From the NCBI GenBank assembly GCA_027485675.1, contig JAIXQP010000023.1, positions 124,001 to 188,000 on the forward strand: DNA of 64,000 bases, read 5' to 3'. Positions 1-7,770 of the stretch are shown in pieces (positions within the stretch are counted from its first letter, which is position 1; each line of letters begins with the position of its first letter). The position numbers and the translations under genes were made by a program. A model generated the notes under the pieces. The model had not been told where the DNA came from and searched no databases. It saw only the letters and a list, made by a program, of their open reading frames with translations. The stretch is from Terriglobales bacterium. GTDB taxonomy: Bacteria; Acidobacteriota; Terriglobia; Bryobacterales; Bryobacteraceae.

Positions 1-1413
1 GCTCGTTACGAGTCGGCCGGCGCGATGGCGCGCGACATGGAACGCTATCGGCAGGGAATGCCCGTGGAGGCCCAGGCACCGACCTGGAGTTACCGGGCGC
101 GGAAGTTTGTGGGCCGGCACCGGCTGGCGGTGGGCGCGGGATCGCTGGCCGCCGTGGGGTTGATGGTATCGACGGGAGTCGCCGTCTGGCAGGCGCAACG
201 GGCGGAGCTGCGGTTCAATCAGGTGCGCGAACTGGCCCGGGCGGTGATGTTCGACCTGCACGATGAGGTGAAAAAGCTGCCGGGGTCGCTCGAGGCGCGG
301 AAAGTGATCGTCGACCGGAGCGTGAAGTATCTGGACACGCTGGCGGAGGACACGAGCGCCAGCACCGAGGTGAAGCTGGACCTGGCGCGCGGGTATCTGC
401 GTTTGGCCGAGATTGAAGGCAAGGACCTGGCCGGGATGAGTTTAGGCCGGAGCGGCGACGCGCTGGCGCATTCGAGGAAGGCCGTCGAGATCGCGCGGCC
501 GGTCTCCGGGCAGGATGTGGAGTCGCAGCGGGTTTTACTCGATGCGATCGATTCTTTGGCGGCCGCGCATACCGTACGAGGGGACATCAAGGCCGCGCAG
601 CCTTTCGCCGAAGAGGCGATGACCCGGGCCACGGCGCTGGCGGCGGCTGATCCGCGCGAGCGGGACCGTTTGGCCGCCGTCGCGAAGCAGTTGGCCGACA
701 TCTATTCGAAGTCTCCCGAGCGGGAGAAGGCGCTGCCACTGTTTCGGCGCTCGCTCGAACTCCGAGCGGCGTTGGCAAAGGAGACGCCAGGCGATCTGCG
801 GCGGCAGCAACGGCTGGCGGAAGCGCATAGTTGGATTTCCGCGGACCTGTGGCGGAGCAAGCAGTACGCCGAGTCCGAGCAGCACGCGCGCGAGTGCCTG
901 CGATTGGAAGAGGCGCGATTCAAGGCGGAGCCCCGGTTGGCGCGGGCGAATCTTGCCAGCGCGGCGCTGCAAGTGGCCATGCTGTCCCTGCGGGCCAAGC
1001 GATATGAGGAGGCGATTGACCATTTCGAGCGGGGCTTGGAGTTGCGACGGGAGGTCGCGCAGGAGGACCCGAAGAGCGCGACCTCGGCGCTGCGCGTCGT
1101 CGCGGCGCTGGACCGGATCGGCCTCGCTTACCGGGAATGGGGCCGGCATCCGGAGGCGATCCGGTTTGGCCAGCAGGCGCTGGCCGAGGCCAAGCGCGTG
1201 AGAAATCTGGACCCGGCGAACGCCACCGCAGCGCGGGAGTATGTCTATGCTTTGGGAGATTTGGCGTTGAGCTACCAGCAGGCCGGACAAAAGCCGCAGG
1301 CCTGCACTTTGGCGCGCGAGACGGTCACCTTCCTAAAAGGGAAGAAGTCCGAGGCGCCACTGGACCCCACGAAGGAGAAGATGACCCGGCTGCTGGGGGC
1401 GTGCGGGGGCTAA
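1..1413 (+). CDS. Ser/Thr protein kinase, C-terminal part with TPR domain (5' end outside window)
   Basis: The frame is open to the first base, so the gene starts upstream; 470 residues are visible. The opening residues resemble the end of a eukaryotic-like kinase domain (a basic ERYRQGMPV segment). A basic juxtamembrane stretch and one membrane helix (about residues 45-65) follow. The rest is a helical tetratricopeptide region that begins with the RELARAVMFDLHDEVKKLPGS type of linker typical of acidobacterial kinases. No kinase catalytic motif (HRD, DFG) lies in the visible part, so the kinase call rests on this C-terminal architecture. The periplasmic TPR half probably senses or binds a partner. 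The gene converges with the ECF sigma gene and overlaps its stop by 4 bp. Confidence 0.85.
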   Translation, partial: ARYESAGAMARDMERYRQGMPVEAQAPTWSYRARKFVGRHRLAVGAGSLAAVGLMVSTGVAVWQAQRAELRFNQVRELARAVMFDLHDEVKKLPGSLEARKVIVDRSVKYLDTLAEDTSASTEVKLDLARGYLRLAEIEGKDLAGMSLGRSGDALAHSRKAVEIARPVSGQDVESQRVLLDAIDSLAAAHTVRGDIKAAQPFAEEAMTRATALAAADPRERDRLAAVAKQLADIYSKSPEREKALPLFRRSLELRAALAKETPGDLRRQQRLAEAHSWISADLWRSKQYAESEQHARECLRLEEARFKAEPRLARANLASAALQVAMLSLRAKRYEEAIDHFERGLELRREVAQEDPKSATSALRVVAALDRIGLAYREWGRHPEAIRFGQQALAEAKRVRNLDPANATAAREYVYALGDLALSYQQAGQKPQACTLARETVTFLKGKKSEAPLDPTKEKMTRLLGACGG

Positions 1414-1916
1414 GGGGCCTCCGCGAGGCGGGCGAAGAGCCAGGCGCGGGCGAACTCCCAATCGCGTTTGGCGGTGGAGAGCGAGATCTCGAGGACTTCG
1501 GCGATCTCCTGGAAATCGAGGCCGGCGAAGAAGCGCATCTCGACGACGCGGGCTTTGCGCTCGTCCTTGAGAGCGAGCTGGGTGAGAGCCCGGTCGATTT
1601 CGATGATGCTTTCAAGGGGCATGGCCGTGCTCGAGGGCTCCCAGCCGGGAGTCCAGGTGATCGAAGTCAGGTCGGCCTGACGCTTTTCGGCCATGCGGTA
1701 GCGGACCGCATCAATAAGCACCATGCGCATGGTGCGGGAGGCGAGGGCGAAGAAGTGGGTCCGGCTCTTCCAGCCTTGGCTGTGGAGCCGGAGCCAGGCT
1801 TCGTTGACGAGTTGGGTGGGTTGGAGGCTTGGCTGCCGCACGGAGCGGCTGAGATGAATCGCGGCGATCTTGTGCAGTTCCCGGTAGACTTCGTCGGCCT
1901 CAGGACCTTGGAGCAT
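1410..1916 (-). CDS. RNA polymerase sigma factor, Sigma70_ECF (TIGR02999-like) type
   Basis: The product is 168 residues, the usual size. Region 2 carries LQPTQLVNEAWLRL and the block around ALASRTMRMVLIDAVRYRMAEKR that characterises the planctomycete/acidobacterial ECF group. Region 4 is a helix-turn-helix (GLDFQEIAEVLEISLSTAKRDW). No anti-sigma gene lies beside it. In this group, regulation is often by an adjacent Ser/Thr kinase, and the kinase gene ends 4 bp inside this gene on the opposite strand. The start ATG has no Shine-Dalgarno but has TATCAT 7 bases upstream. Confidence 0.9.
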   Translation of the reverse strand: MLQGPEADEVYRELHKIAAIHLSRSVRQPSLQPTQLVNEAWLRLHSQGWKSRTHFFALASRTMRMVLIDAVRYRMAEKRQADLTSITWTPGWEPSSTAMPLESIIEIDRALTQLALKDERKARVVEMRFFAGLDFQEIAEVLEISLSTAKRDWEFARAWLFARLAEAP

Positions 1917-1923
1917 TTTCTCT

Positions 1924-1929
1924 ATGATA
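1924..1929 (-). promoter_or_regulatory. candidate -10 element for the ECF sigma gene
   Basis: TATCAT on the minus strand ends 7 bases before the ATG at 1916. It lies in the 22-bp gap between the esterase stop and the sigma start, and no Shine-Dalgarno is visible there. No -35 was recognised. If used, the transcript would be nearly leaderless. Confidence 0.35.
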
Positions 1930-1938
1930 GTGCGGCAG

Positions 1939-2796
1939 CTATCGGGAGCGCGGGGCGGCCAGGATGGCGGCGGTGAACTTGAAGAGGGCCTTAGTGGCAG
2001 GATCGGTGGGCAGGCCGATATCGGCGTCGAGTTTGACGTGGTCGGTCGATTCGGCGGCGAAGCGGGTGGCGGGGATGCCGGCCTTATCGAGGGCGGCCCA
2101 GAGGCGGTAGGCCTGGGCGGTGGTGTCTGTATGGTCGGCGACGTGGAGCAGGAGGAACGGGGCGATCCCGCGATTGGGGGCGACGTGGTTGACGGCGGAG
2201 AGTTCGCGTTGGGCGGCGAAGTCGCCGAACTTTTCGGCGTAGCCCATGCGGGGCGGGGGCTGTTTCTGGCTCAGCCGCCGGGCCGTCGAGGTGGCGATCT
2301 GCAGGGGGACATCGTAGGTATCGCCATCGACGGGGACGCAACCGCGGATGACGTGGCGGGGGACGCGTTCGGCTTCGAGGTAGCGGGTGTCGGTGCACAG
2401 GAGCGCGGCGAGTTGGGCGCCGGCGGAATGGCCCATCAGGAAGATGCGCGTGGGGTCGCCGCCGTGCTTGGCGATGTTGGCATGCACCCAGCCGACGGCG
2501 CGGGCGGCGTCGCGAACGATGTCAGGCATGGTGACGTGGGGGACGAAGCGGTAGTTAATGGGCACGAAGACGAGGTTCTGTTCGGTGAAGGCGGCGGGTT
2601 TATGGCCCACCTCCTCCTTGCTGCCCCGCATCCAGCCGCCGCCGTGGATCCAGACGACCACCGGGTGGCCGGAACCCTTGGCGGGGGTGAAGACGTCGAG
2701 AAGTTGGCGCTCGTTCGACGGCTGCGCGTAGGGGATGTTGCGCTGGGCGTGGAGTGGCAGGAGCGCCGCGAAGAGGAGCAGGAGCCGGGGGACCAT
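1939..2796 (-). CDS. exported alpha/beta-hydrolase (esterase/lipase, HSL/BD-FAE-like)
   Basis: This 285-residue protein begins with a signal peptide (hydrophobic residues 4-15, cleavage near LHAQ). It has the oxyanion-hole motif HGGGW at about 51-55 and the nucleophile elbow GHSAG with Ser124. A likely catalytic Asp lies in HVADHTD (about 221-224) and His253 sits in TDHVKLD, completing the triad. The fold and motif order match carboxylesterases of the BD-FAE/hormone-sensitive lipase group. The substrate cannot be told from sequence. The gene lies 22 bp upstream of the sigma factor and is divergent from the metallophosphoesterase. Confidence 0.85.
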   Translation of the reverse strand: MVPRLLLLFAALLPLHAQRNIPYAQPSNERQLLDVFTPAKGSGHPVVVWIHGGGWMRGSKEEVGHKPAAFTEQNLVFVPINYRFVPHVTMPDIVRDAARAVGWVHANIAKHGGDPTRIFLMGHSAGAQLAALLCTDTRYLEAERVPRHVIRGCVPVDGDTYDVPLQIATSTARRLSQKQPPPRMGYAEKFGDFAAQRELSAVNHVAPNRGIAPFLLLHVADHTDTTAQAYRLWAALDKAGIPATRFAAESTDHVKLDADIGLPTDPATKALFKFTAAILAAPRSR

Positions 2797-2804
2797 ATGC
2801 AGCT

Positions 2805-2810
2805 ATGTTA
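2805..2810 (-). promoter_or_regulatory. candidate -10 element for the esterase gene
   Basis: TAACAT on the minus strand lies 8 bases before the ATG at 2796, in the 47-bp divergent intergene. It faces away from TACACT at 2831-2836. Confidence 0.25.
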
Positions 2811-2830
2811 CCCGCTCGACGGCCAGGACT

Positions 2831-2836
2831 TACACT
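2831..2836 (+). promoter_or_regulatory. candidate -10 element at the head of the 2844-16999 operon
   Basis: TACACT ends 7 bases before the ATG at 2844. A GGAG sits between them but only 3 bases from the ATG, too close for normal use. Transcription would start at about the start codon. Confidence 0.35.
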
Positions 2837-2843
2837 GGAGAAA

Positions 2844-3683
2844 ATGACGCGGCGCAACTTCTTCTTTGGCACGGCTGGCGCGAGCGTGGGTTCGTATTCG
2901 TACGCCTACTATTTCGAGCCGGCGTGGCTGGAAGTTACCGAAAAGACGGTGGCCATCGCGCGGGGACGCCTGCGCCGGCCGCTGCGGATTCTGCATCTCT
3001 CTGACCTGCACGCCTCCGAGTTCATCCCCATGCGCTATCTCGCTGAAGCCTTTCGCAAGGGCCTTGCGGCGAAGCCGGACCTGATCTGCCTGACGGGCGA
3101 TTACATCACGAGCGATCGCGACTTCGACGCCGCGGCTTACGTTGAAACGCTGAAGATCCTGACCGCCGCCGCGCCGACCTACGCCGCGCTCGGCAACCAC
3201 GACGGCGGCGACTGGGCCGCGCGGTCCGGCTGGTTCCCCACGCCGGATCGTGTCATCAGAATCCTGGAACAGGCCGGCGTCCATGTCCTGCGCAACCGCC
3301 ACGAACTCGTGACCACCGCGGCCGGAGCAGTGCATGTGGCCGGGCTTGGCGACTGGTGGAGCAATGACTGCCTGGGGGCGGCCGCGTTTGCCGGCGTGCC
3401 TGCGGGCGAAGCGCCGGTGATCTGCCTGAATCACAACCCGGACGGCAAGCAGGAGTGCCCCGCCGCGCCCTGGGAACTGATGCTCTGCGGCCATACCCAC
3501 GGCGGGCAGGTGATGATCCCGCTCTACGGCCCGCCGCGCGTCCCCATCCTCGATAAGCGCTACGCGGCGGGGTTGAATCCCTTTGATGGCGAGCGGTGGA
3601 TCCACACGACGCGCGGCGTGGGCAACATCCTGGGATTCCGGGTGAACTGCCGGCCGGAATTGAGCACTTTGGTGCTGGCTTGA
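2844..3683 (+). CDS. Tat-type calcineurin-like metallophosphoesterase
   Basis: The product is 279 residues from the ATG at 2844; a longer frame exists from 2754 but would overrun the divergent promoter region. The N-terminus MTRRNFFFGTAG resembles a twin-arginine signal. The metal-binding motifs appear in canonical order: DLH (54-56), GD (85-86), GNHD (117-120), NH (about 196-197) and GHTHGGQ (216-222). This is the YkuE/YaeI-like subgroup, which includes UDP-diacylglucosamine and phospholipid-type phosphodiesterases, so an envelope substrate is plausible but unproven. It is the first gene of a seven-gene coupled run. Confidence 0.9.
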   Translation: MTRRNFFFGTAGASVGSYSYAYYFEPAWLEVTEKTVAIARGRLRRPLRILHLSDLHASEFIPMRYLAEAFRKGLAAKPDLICLTGDYITSDRDFDAAAYVETLKILTAAAPTYAALGNHDGGDWAARSGWFPTPDRVIRILEQAGVHVLRNRHELVTTAAGAVHVAGLGDWWSNDCLGAAAFAGVPAGEAPVICLNHNPDGKQECPAAPWELMLCGHTHGGQVMIPLYGPPRVPILDKRYAAGLNPFDGERWIHTTRGVGNILGFRVNCRPELSTLVLA

Positions 3684-5524
3684 AGCGGCGGCTTTGGATC
3701 GGCCTGGGCGCGGCGGCGGGAGCCGGGGCGCTCTTCACGGGCTCGTCCCTGTGGCGCGCGAAAACGAGCGAGGAGCAGGCCGCGAGCGCCGTGGCGAACA
3801 GCCAGATCATCGGCGCCGTGACGCAGTGGCGGGATTCGATCGCTCCTGCCGGATTCGAAGCGCTGCCGGCGCCCGCCGATTTTCGCGCTTCGGCCGGGCG
3901 CTACATCGCCGCCGCCAATGGCCTGCTGGCCTGGAACCCGGACGGCAGCATCGGCGAGCGGTGGCGCTGCGGATGGGAGCTGCCGCCCGCGCCGTTGACG
4001 GCGCTCGCCGCAGTGGGCGACGTCCTTTGGATCGCCACCGAGGGCGAAGGCGTCCTGCTGTTGGAAGGCGGCAAGTTCCGGCACATCCGGCCGGTGGACC
4101 GGGCCCACGGGACAGTGCGGGCGCTGCTGCCGGTGGCTTCGGGCGCTATGCTCTGGGGCACCGATGGCGGGGTACTCCGTTACGACGGCAAAGGATTGAA
4201 CCTTGCCCACCCGGCGCTGGGGCGGGTTCCCGTTTCCGCGTTGGCCGGTAAGGAGGAGGACCTCTACATCGGAACGCGGAACGACGGCCTGTGGCGGCTC
4301 CACGCCGGACAACTCGACCAGTTCCGCGAGGCCGAGGGTCTGCCCGATCCGCACGTGCAGACGGTGGCCGTGGCGGGGGACCGGGCCGTGGCCGGTACGC
4401 CCTTGGGCGCGGCTCTGTTCGAAGCCGGGGCGTTCGCCCGAAAGCTGGCCGAAGGCTTTTTCGTCCGCTCGGCGCTGGTCGATGGCGAGACGCTCTACGC
4501 CGGCACGCTGGAAGACGGGTTGGTAACGACGCCGCTCGGGGCGCGCGGCCGGGCCGTGGTGACCGAACAGCAGGAGATCCGCCAGGTGGTTTCGCCCACC
4601 CGGCTCCTCACCCGCCGGGCACTCCTGACCACCGAAAACGGCCGCGCCGAAACGCTGGTGGCTGCGCCGGAGGGTTTGCTGACCGACGGCAACGTCTCCG
4701 CGCTGGCCATGGACGCCGCCGGGCGGCTGTGGGTGGGTTACTTTGACCGCGGCCTGGATATCGTGGGCACCAACGGGAAGGTGACGCACCTTGAAAACGA
4801 CCGGCTGTTCTGCGTCAACCGGATTGTGCACTCCGCCGGGCGGACGGCCGTCGCCACGGCCAATGGTTTGCTCTACTTTGACGCCTCCGGCCGGCAGCGG
4901 CAGGTGTTGACCCGCGACGACGGACTGATCGCCACGCATGTCACGGACGTGTTGTTGACCGAGCAGGGCGCACTGGCGGCAACGCCCGCGGGTCTGACGA
5001 TCTTCGACCGGTCCGGCACACGGTCGCTGAACGCCTTCCACGGGCTGGCCAACAACCACCTCTACAGCCTGGCGCTGCGCGGCCAGGAAATATTTTGCGG
5101 AACTCTCGGCGGGATTACGCGTATCCAACAGGGCGTAGTGCGTGTGAGCCACTCCACGGCGAATTCGGGCCTGCGGGCGAACTGGGTGACGGCGATGGCC
5201 GTCAGCGGGGACGACGTCTACGTGGGCACCTACGGAGGCGGCGTGCAGCGGCTGGACGCCAACCAGGCCTGGGGAAGCTTCAAGGACCTACCGCAAGAAG
5301 CGGTGGTGAATCCCGGGGCGATGGTGGCGACGGCGGCCGGCGTTTATGCCGGTACGCTGCAACACGGACTGCTTTGTTATGACCTCGCGCGGCTGCGCTG
5401 GCGGCAGGTGACCGATGGCTTACCGTCCCGCAACGTTACGGCCCTTGCTTGGGCGAACGGGTCCCTTTACGCTGGTACGGATAACGGTCTCGTGAAGATC
5501 GCCGAGGGAGTGTTGCAGGTCTGA
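3680..5524 (+). CDS. membrane-anchored beta-propeller sensor-like protein
   Basis: The start is TTG at 3680, overlapping the previous stop as TTGA; an upstream ATG in frame would lie inside the phosphoesterase gene. The 614-residue product starts with two basic residues and a short helix (LWIGLGAAAGAGALF), so it is probably anchored with its body in the periplasm. The rest consists of repeats of about 40 residues such as LWIATEGEGVLLLEGGKF and LYIGTRNDGLWRLHAG. These resemble the two-component-regulator propeller (Reg_prop) repeats of hybrid sensor kinases. No kinase or output domain follows, so it may be a scaffold or ligand-binding subunit of the operon's system. Confidence 0.75.
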   Translation: MKRRLWIGLGAAAGAGALFTGSSLWRAKTSEEQAASAVANSQIIGAVTQWRDSIAPAGFEALPAPADFRASAGRYIAAANGLLAWNPDGSIGERWRCGWELPPAPLTALAAVGDVLWIATEGEGVLLLEGGKFRHIRPVDRAHGTVRALLPVASGAMLWGTDGGVLRYDGKGLNLAHPALGRVPVSALAGKEEDLYIGTRNDGLWRLHAGQLDQFREAEGLPDPHVQTVAVAGDRAVAGTPLGAALFEAGAFARKLAEGFFVRSALVDGETLYAGTLEDGLVTTPLGARGRAVVTEQQEIRQVVSPTRLLTRRALLTTENGRAETLVAAPEGLLTDGNVSALAMDAAGRLWVGYFDRGLDIVGTNGKVTHLENDRLFCVNRIVHSAGRTAVATANGLLYFDASGRQRQVLTRDDGLIATHVTDVLLTEQGALAATPAGLTIFDRSGTRSLNAFHGLANNHLYSLALRGQEIFCGTLGGITRIQQGVVRVSHSTANSGLRANWVTAMAVSGDDVYVGTYGGGVQRLDANQAWGSFKDLPQEAVVNPGAMVATAAGVYAGTLQHGLLCYDLARLRWRQVTDGLPSRNVTALAWANGSLYAGTDNGLVKIAEGVLQV

Positions 5525-7770
5525 TGCGCTATAGCTTGTTCTTTCTAGCGGCGAGTTTGTTTGCGGATGCGGGGTCGTTAATTCCGGCCAATAAGCAGGC
5601 GCCCGACCCGGCGGTGCTCGCCATGGAAGAGATGGCGATCGACGTCGAGATTGACGGCTCGTCAGCCAGGGTATTGACCCGGCAGATTTTCACAAACAAG
5701 ACCGCCGCGGTGCTCGAAGGCAACTACGTTTTCGCGCTGCCCGGCAATGCGCTGCTGAGCGACTTCGCGGTGTGGGACGGGGCCACGCGCATTCCCGGGG
5801 TGATTCTCGAACGGCGCCGCGCCGAGGAGCTATACAACGATATCCGGCTGCAGGCGATCGACCCCGGCCTATTGCAACTCGGCGAGCGGGACGTGGACGA
5901 AGCGCGGCGGACGAGCGTCTTCAGCGCCCGCGTAGTGCCCATTCCCGGCTACGGCACCAAGCGGATGGAGATGGAGTATCACCAGCGGCTGGCGGTGGAG
6001 AACCTGAGTTCGGTGCTTTCGCTGCCCTTGAAGCCGGATGCGTATAAAGAGCAGATGGTGAAGCGGCTGTGGATTACCGTCACCGTGACGGCGCCGCACG
6101 CCATCAAGCAGTTCGAACAGATCTCGACCCTCTATCCCTTGCAGATCAACGAACGGACGCCCAACAGGATCCGTGCCTCGTTCGAAGCACGGGACGTGAC
6201 CTTGACGCAGGATTTTGCCATCCGCATCGACCGCGAGGATCCGAAGGGAGACCGCCTGCAGGTGACGGCGCAGCGGGAGTCCTCCGACGGCCTGGGATAC
6301 TTTGAAGCGTCGGCTTTGATTGCGCCGCAGACTGCGGCCGAAGGCACGCCGAAGACGGTGGTGGCGTTGTTCGATGCGTCGCTGTCGATGCAATGGGAAA
6401 AGCTCGAGCGGAGCGTTCGCGGGTTGACCGCGTTGCTCACCGGGCTGGGCCCGCAAGATAAATTCCATCTGTTGGCGTTTAACTCGCAAGTGGCGGCCTA
6501 CGCGCCGGGTCCCACAGCGGGCGGGGCGGCGAACGCCGAGCAGGCGTTGAACTGGTTGAAGACGCAGCCGCTGCGCGGCGCAACCAACCTGGGCGCTGCG
6601 CTCGAGAAAGGGCTGGCTTTGGCGGATGCCGAAACGGCGCTCGTCCTGTTCACCGATGGCGGCGCCACCGAAGGACAGATCCGCACGGGGCAACTGCTGG
6701 CCGACTATACCAAGGCGTGGGCGGCCCGCAAGCCCCGGACGTTCGTTTACGCCGTGGGCGACGATGTGAATGCGAATCTATTGCGGGCGCTCGCGCGGCA
6801 GAACGGCGTCTTTGAATGGGTGCGATCGACCGAGCCCGAGGAGTTCAAGCTCAACGGGTTCCTCTCGAAACTGAACCGCAAGGCGGCGGATGGGGTCGCG
6901 CTCACGGTGCAGCCGGGGGCCGCAGTCTCCCTGGTGTACCCGCTGCATGAAGCGGTGTATCCCGGCGGCGAGGCCACCTGGGTAGGCCAGTATGCGCAGC
7001 CGGGGGCCGCGACCTTCAAGGTGCGCGGAGCGACCGCCACTGTGAATCTGCCCGCGACCGAGACCGCCCATCCGCAGTTGCCCCGAAACTGGGCGAAGGC
7101 GCGCGTGGACGCCCTGCTCGAAAAGATCGACCGCGATGGCGAAGACAAGGCCTCGATTGACGAGATCATCCGCCTATCGAAGAAGTACAAGTTCGTAACG
7201 CCCTACACGAGTTTTCTCGCCGCGCCGCGCAGCCTGTTGCGGCCGCGGCTGATCCGTCCGGGCGATCCTGTCCTGCGCGTGCGGACCGACGAGGCGATCG
7301 CCAGTGTCGTGGCCGTGTTTCCGTTCGGGTTGACGAAGCCGCTGAAGTACCTGCCCGAAGAGAAGGTTTGGCAGACGCGCTTTCTGGCGCCCACCAGCCT
7401 GGCGGACGGTACGCATACGGTGCAGATGGTGCTGCGGGATAAGAACGGCCGCACCTACAGGGAAGGAAAGACGTTCATTATTGCCAGCCGGCAGCCGCTT
7501 GTGAGCGTGAAGCTCTCCTCGGCGAGTGTGCGGGCCGGAACGACGCTCACGATCAGCGCCAAGGCAACCGAATTGACGCGGACGATTACCGCGAAGATGG
7601 CGGGCGCAGCGCCGGCGCGCTTGCTGTGGAATGAGCAGAAGCGCGTGAGCCTGGGCGAATTGACCGTGCCGAAGACGCTGGCGCCGGGCCGCTACATGGT
7701 GAAGGTGACCGCCGAAGATGTGGCGCACAACGTGGCGAGCCAGGAGGTGGCCCTTGAAGTACTTCCTTAG
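5524..7770 (+). CDS. VIT and von Willebrand A domain protein, exported
   Basis: The stop and start overlap as TGATG with the propeller gene. The 748-residue product has a signal peptide (about 1-16), a VIT domain (about 30-165) and a vWA domain (about 275-450). The metal-ion-dependent adhesion site is intact: DASLS (from Asp284), a Thr in GATN and the Asp of FTDGG. Immunoglobulin-like beta segments fill the C-terminal 200 residues. This resembles inter-alpha-trypsin inhibitor-like bacterial proteins that bind protein partners through a divalent metal. Its place between a propeller and a giant TPR protein suggests an envelope adhesion or assembly role; that is inference. Confidence 0.85.
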   Translation: MRYSLFFLAASLFADAGSLIPANKQAPDPAVLAMEEMAIDVEIDGSSARVLTRQIFTNKTAAVLEGNYVFALPGNALLSDFAVWDGATRIPGVILERRRAEELYNDIRLQAIDPGLLQLGERDVDEARRTSVFSARVVPIPGYGTKRMEMEYHQRLAVENLSSVLSLPLKPDAYKEQMVKRLWITVTVTAPHAIKQFEQISTLYPLQINERTPNRIRASFEARDVTLTQDFAIRIDREDPKGDRLQVTAQRESSDGLGYFEASALIAPQTAAEGTPKTVVALFDASLSMQWEKLERSVRGLTALLTGLGPQDKFHLLAFNSQVAAYAPGPTAGGAANAEQALNWLKTQPLRGATNLGAALEKGLALADAETALVLFTDGGATEGQIRTGQLLADYTKAWAARKPRTFVYAVGDDVNANLLRALARQNGVFEWVRSTEPEEFKLNGFLSKLNRKAADGVALTVQPGAAVSLVYPLHEAVYPGGEATWVGQYAQPGAATFKVRGATATVNLPATETAHPQLPRNWAKARVDALLEKIDRDGEDKASIDEIIRLSKKYKFVTPYTSFLAAPRSLLRPRLIRPGDPVLRVRTDEAIASVVAVFPFGLTKPLKYLPEEKVWQTRFLAPTSLADGTHTVQMVLRDKNGRTYREGKTFIIASRQPLVSVKLSSASVRAGTTLTISAKATELTRTITAKMAGAAPARLLWNEQKRVSLGELTVPKTLAPGRYMVKVTAEDVAHNVASQEVALEVLP

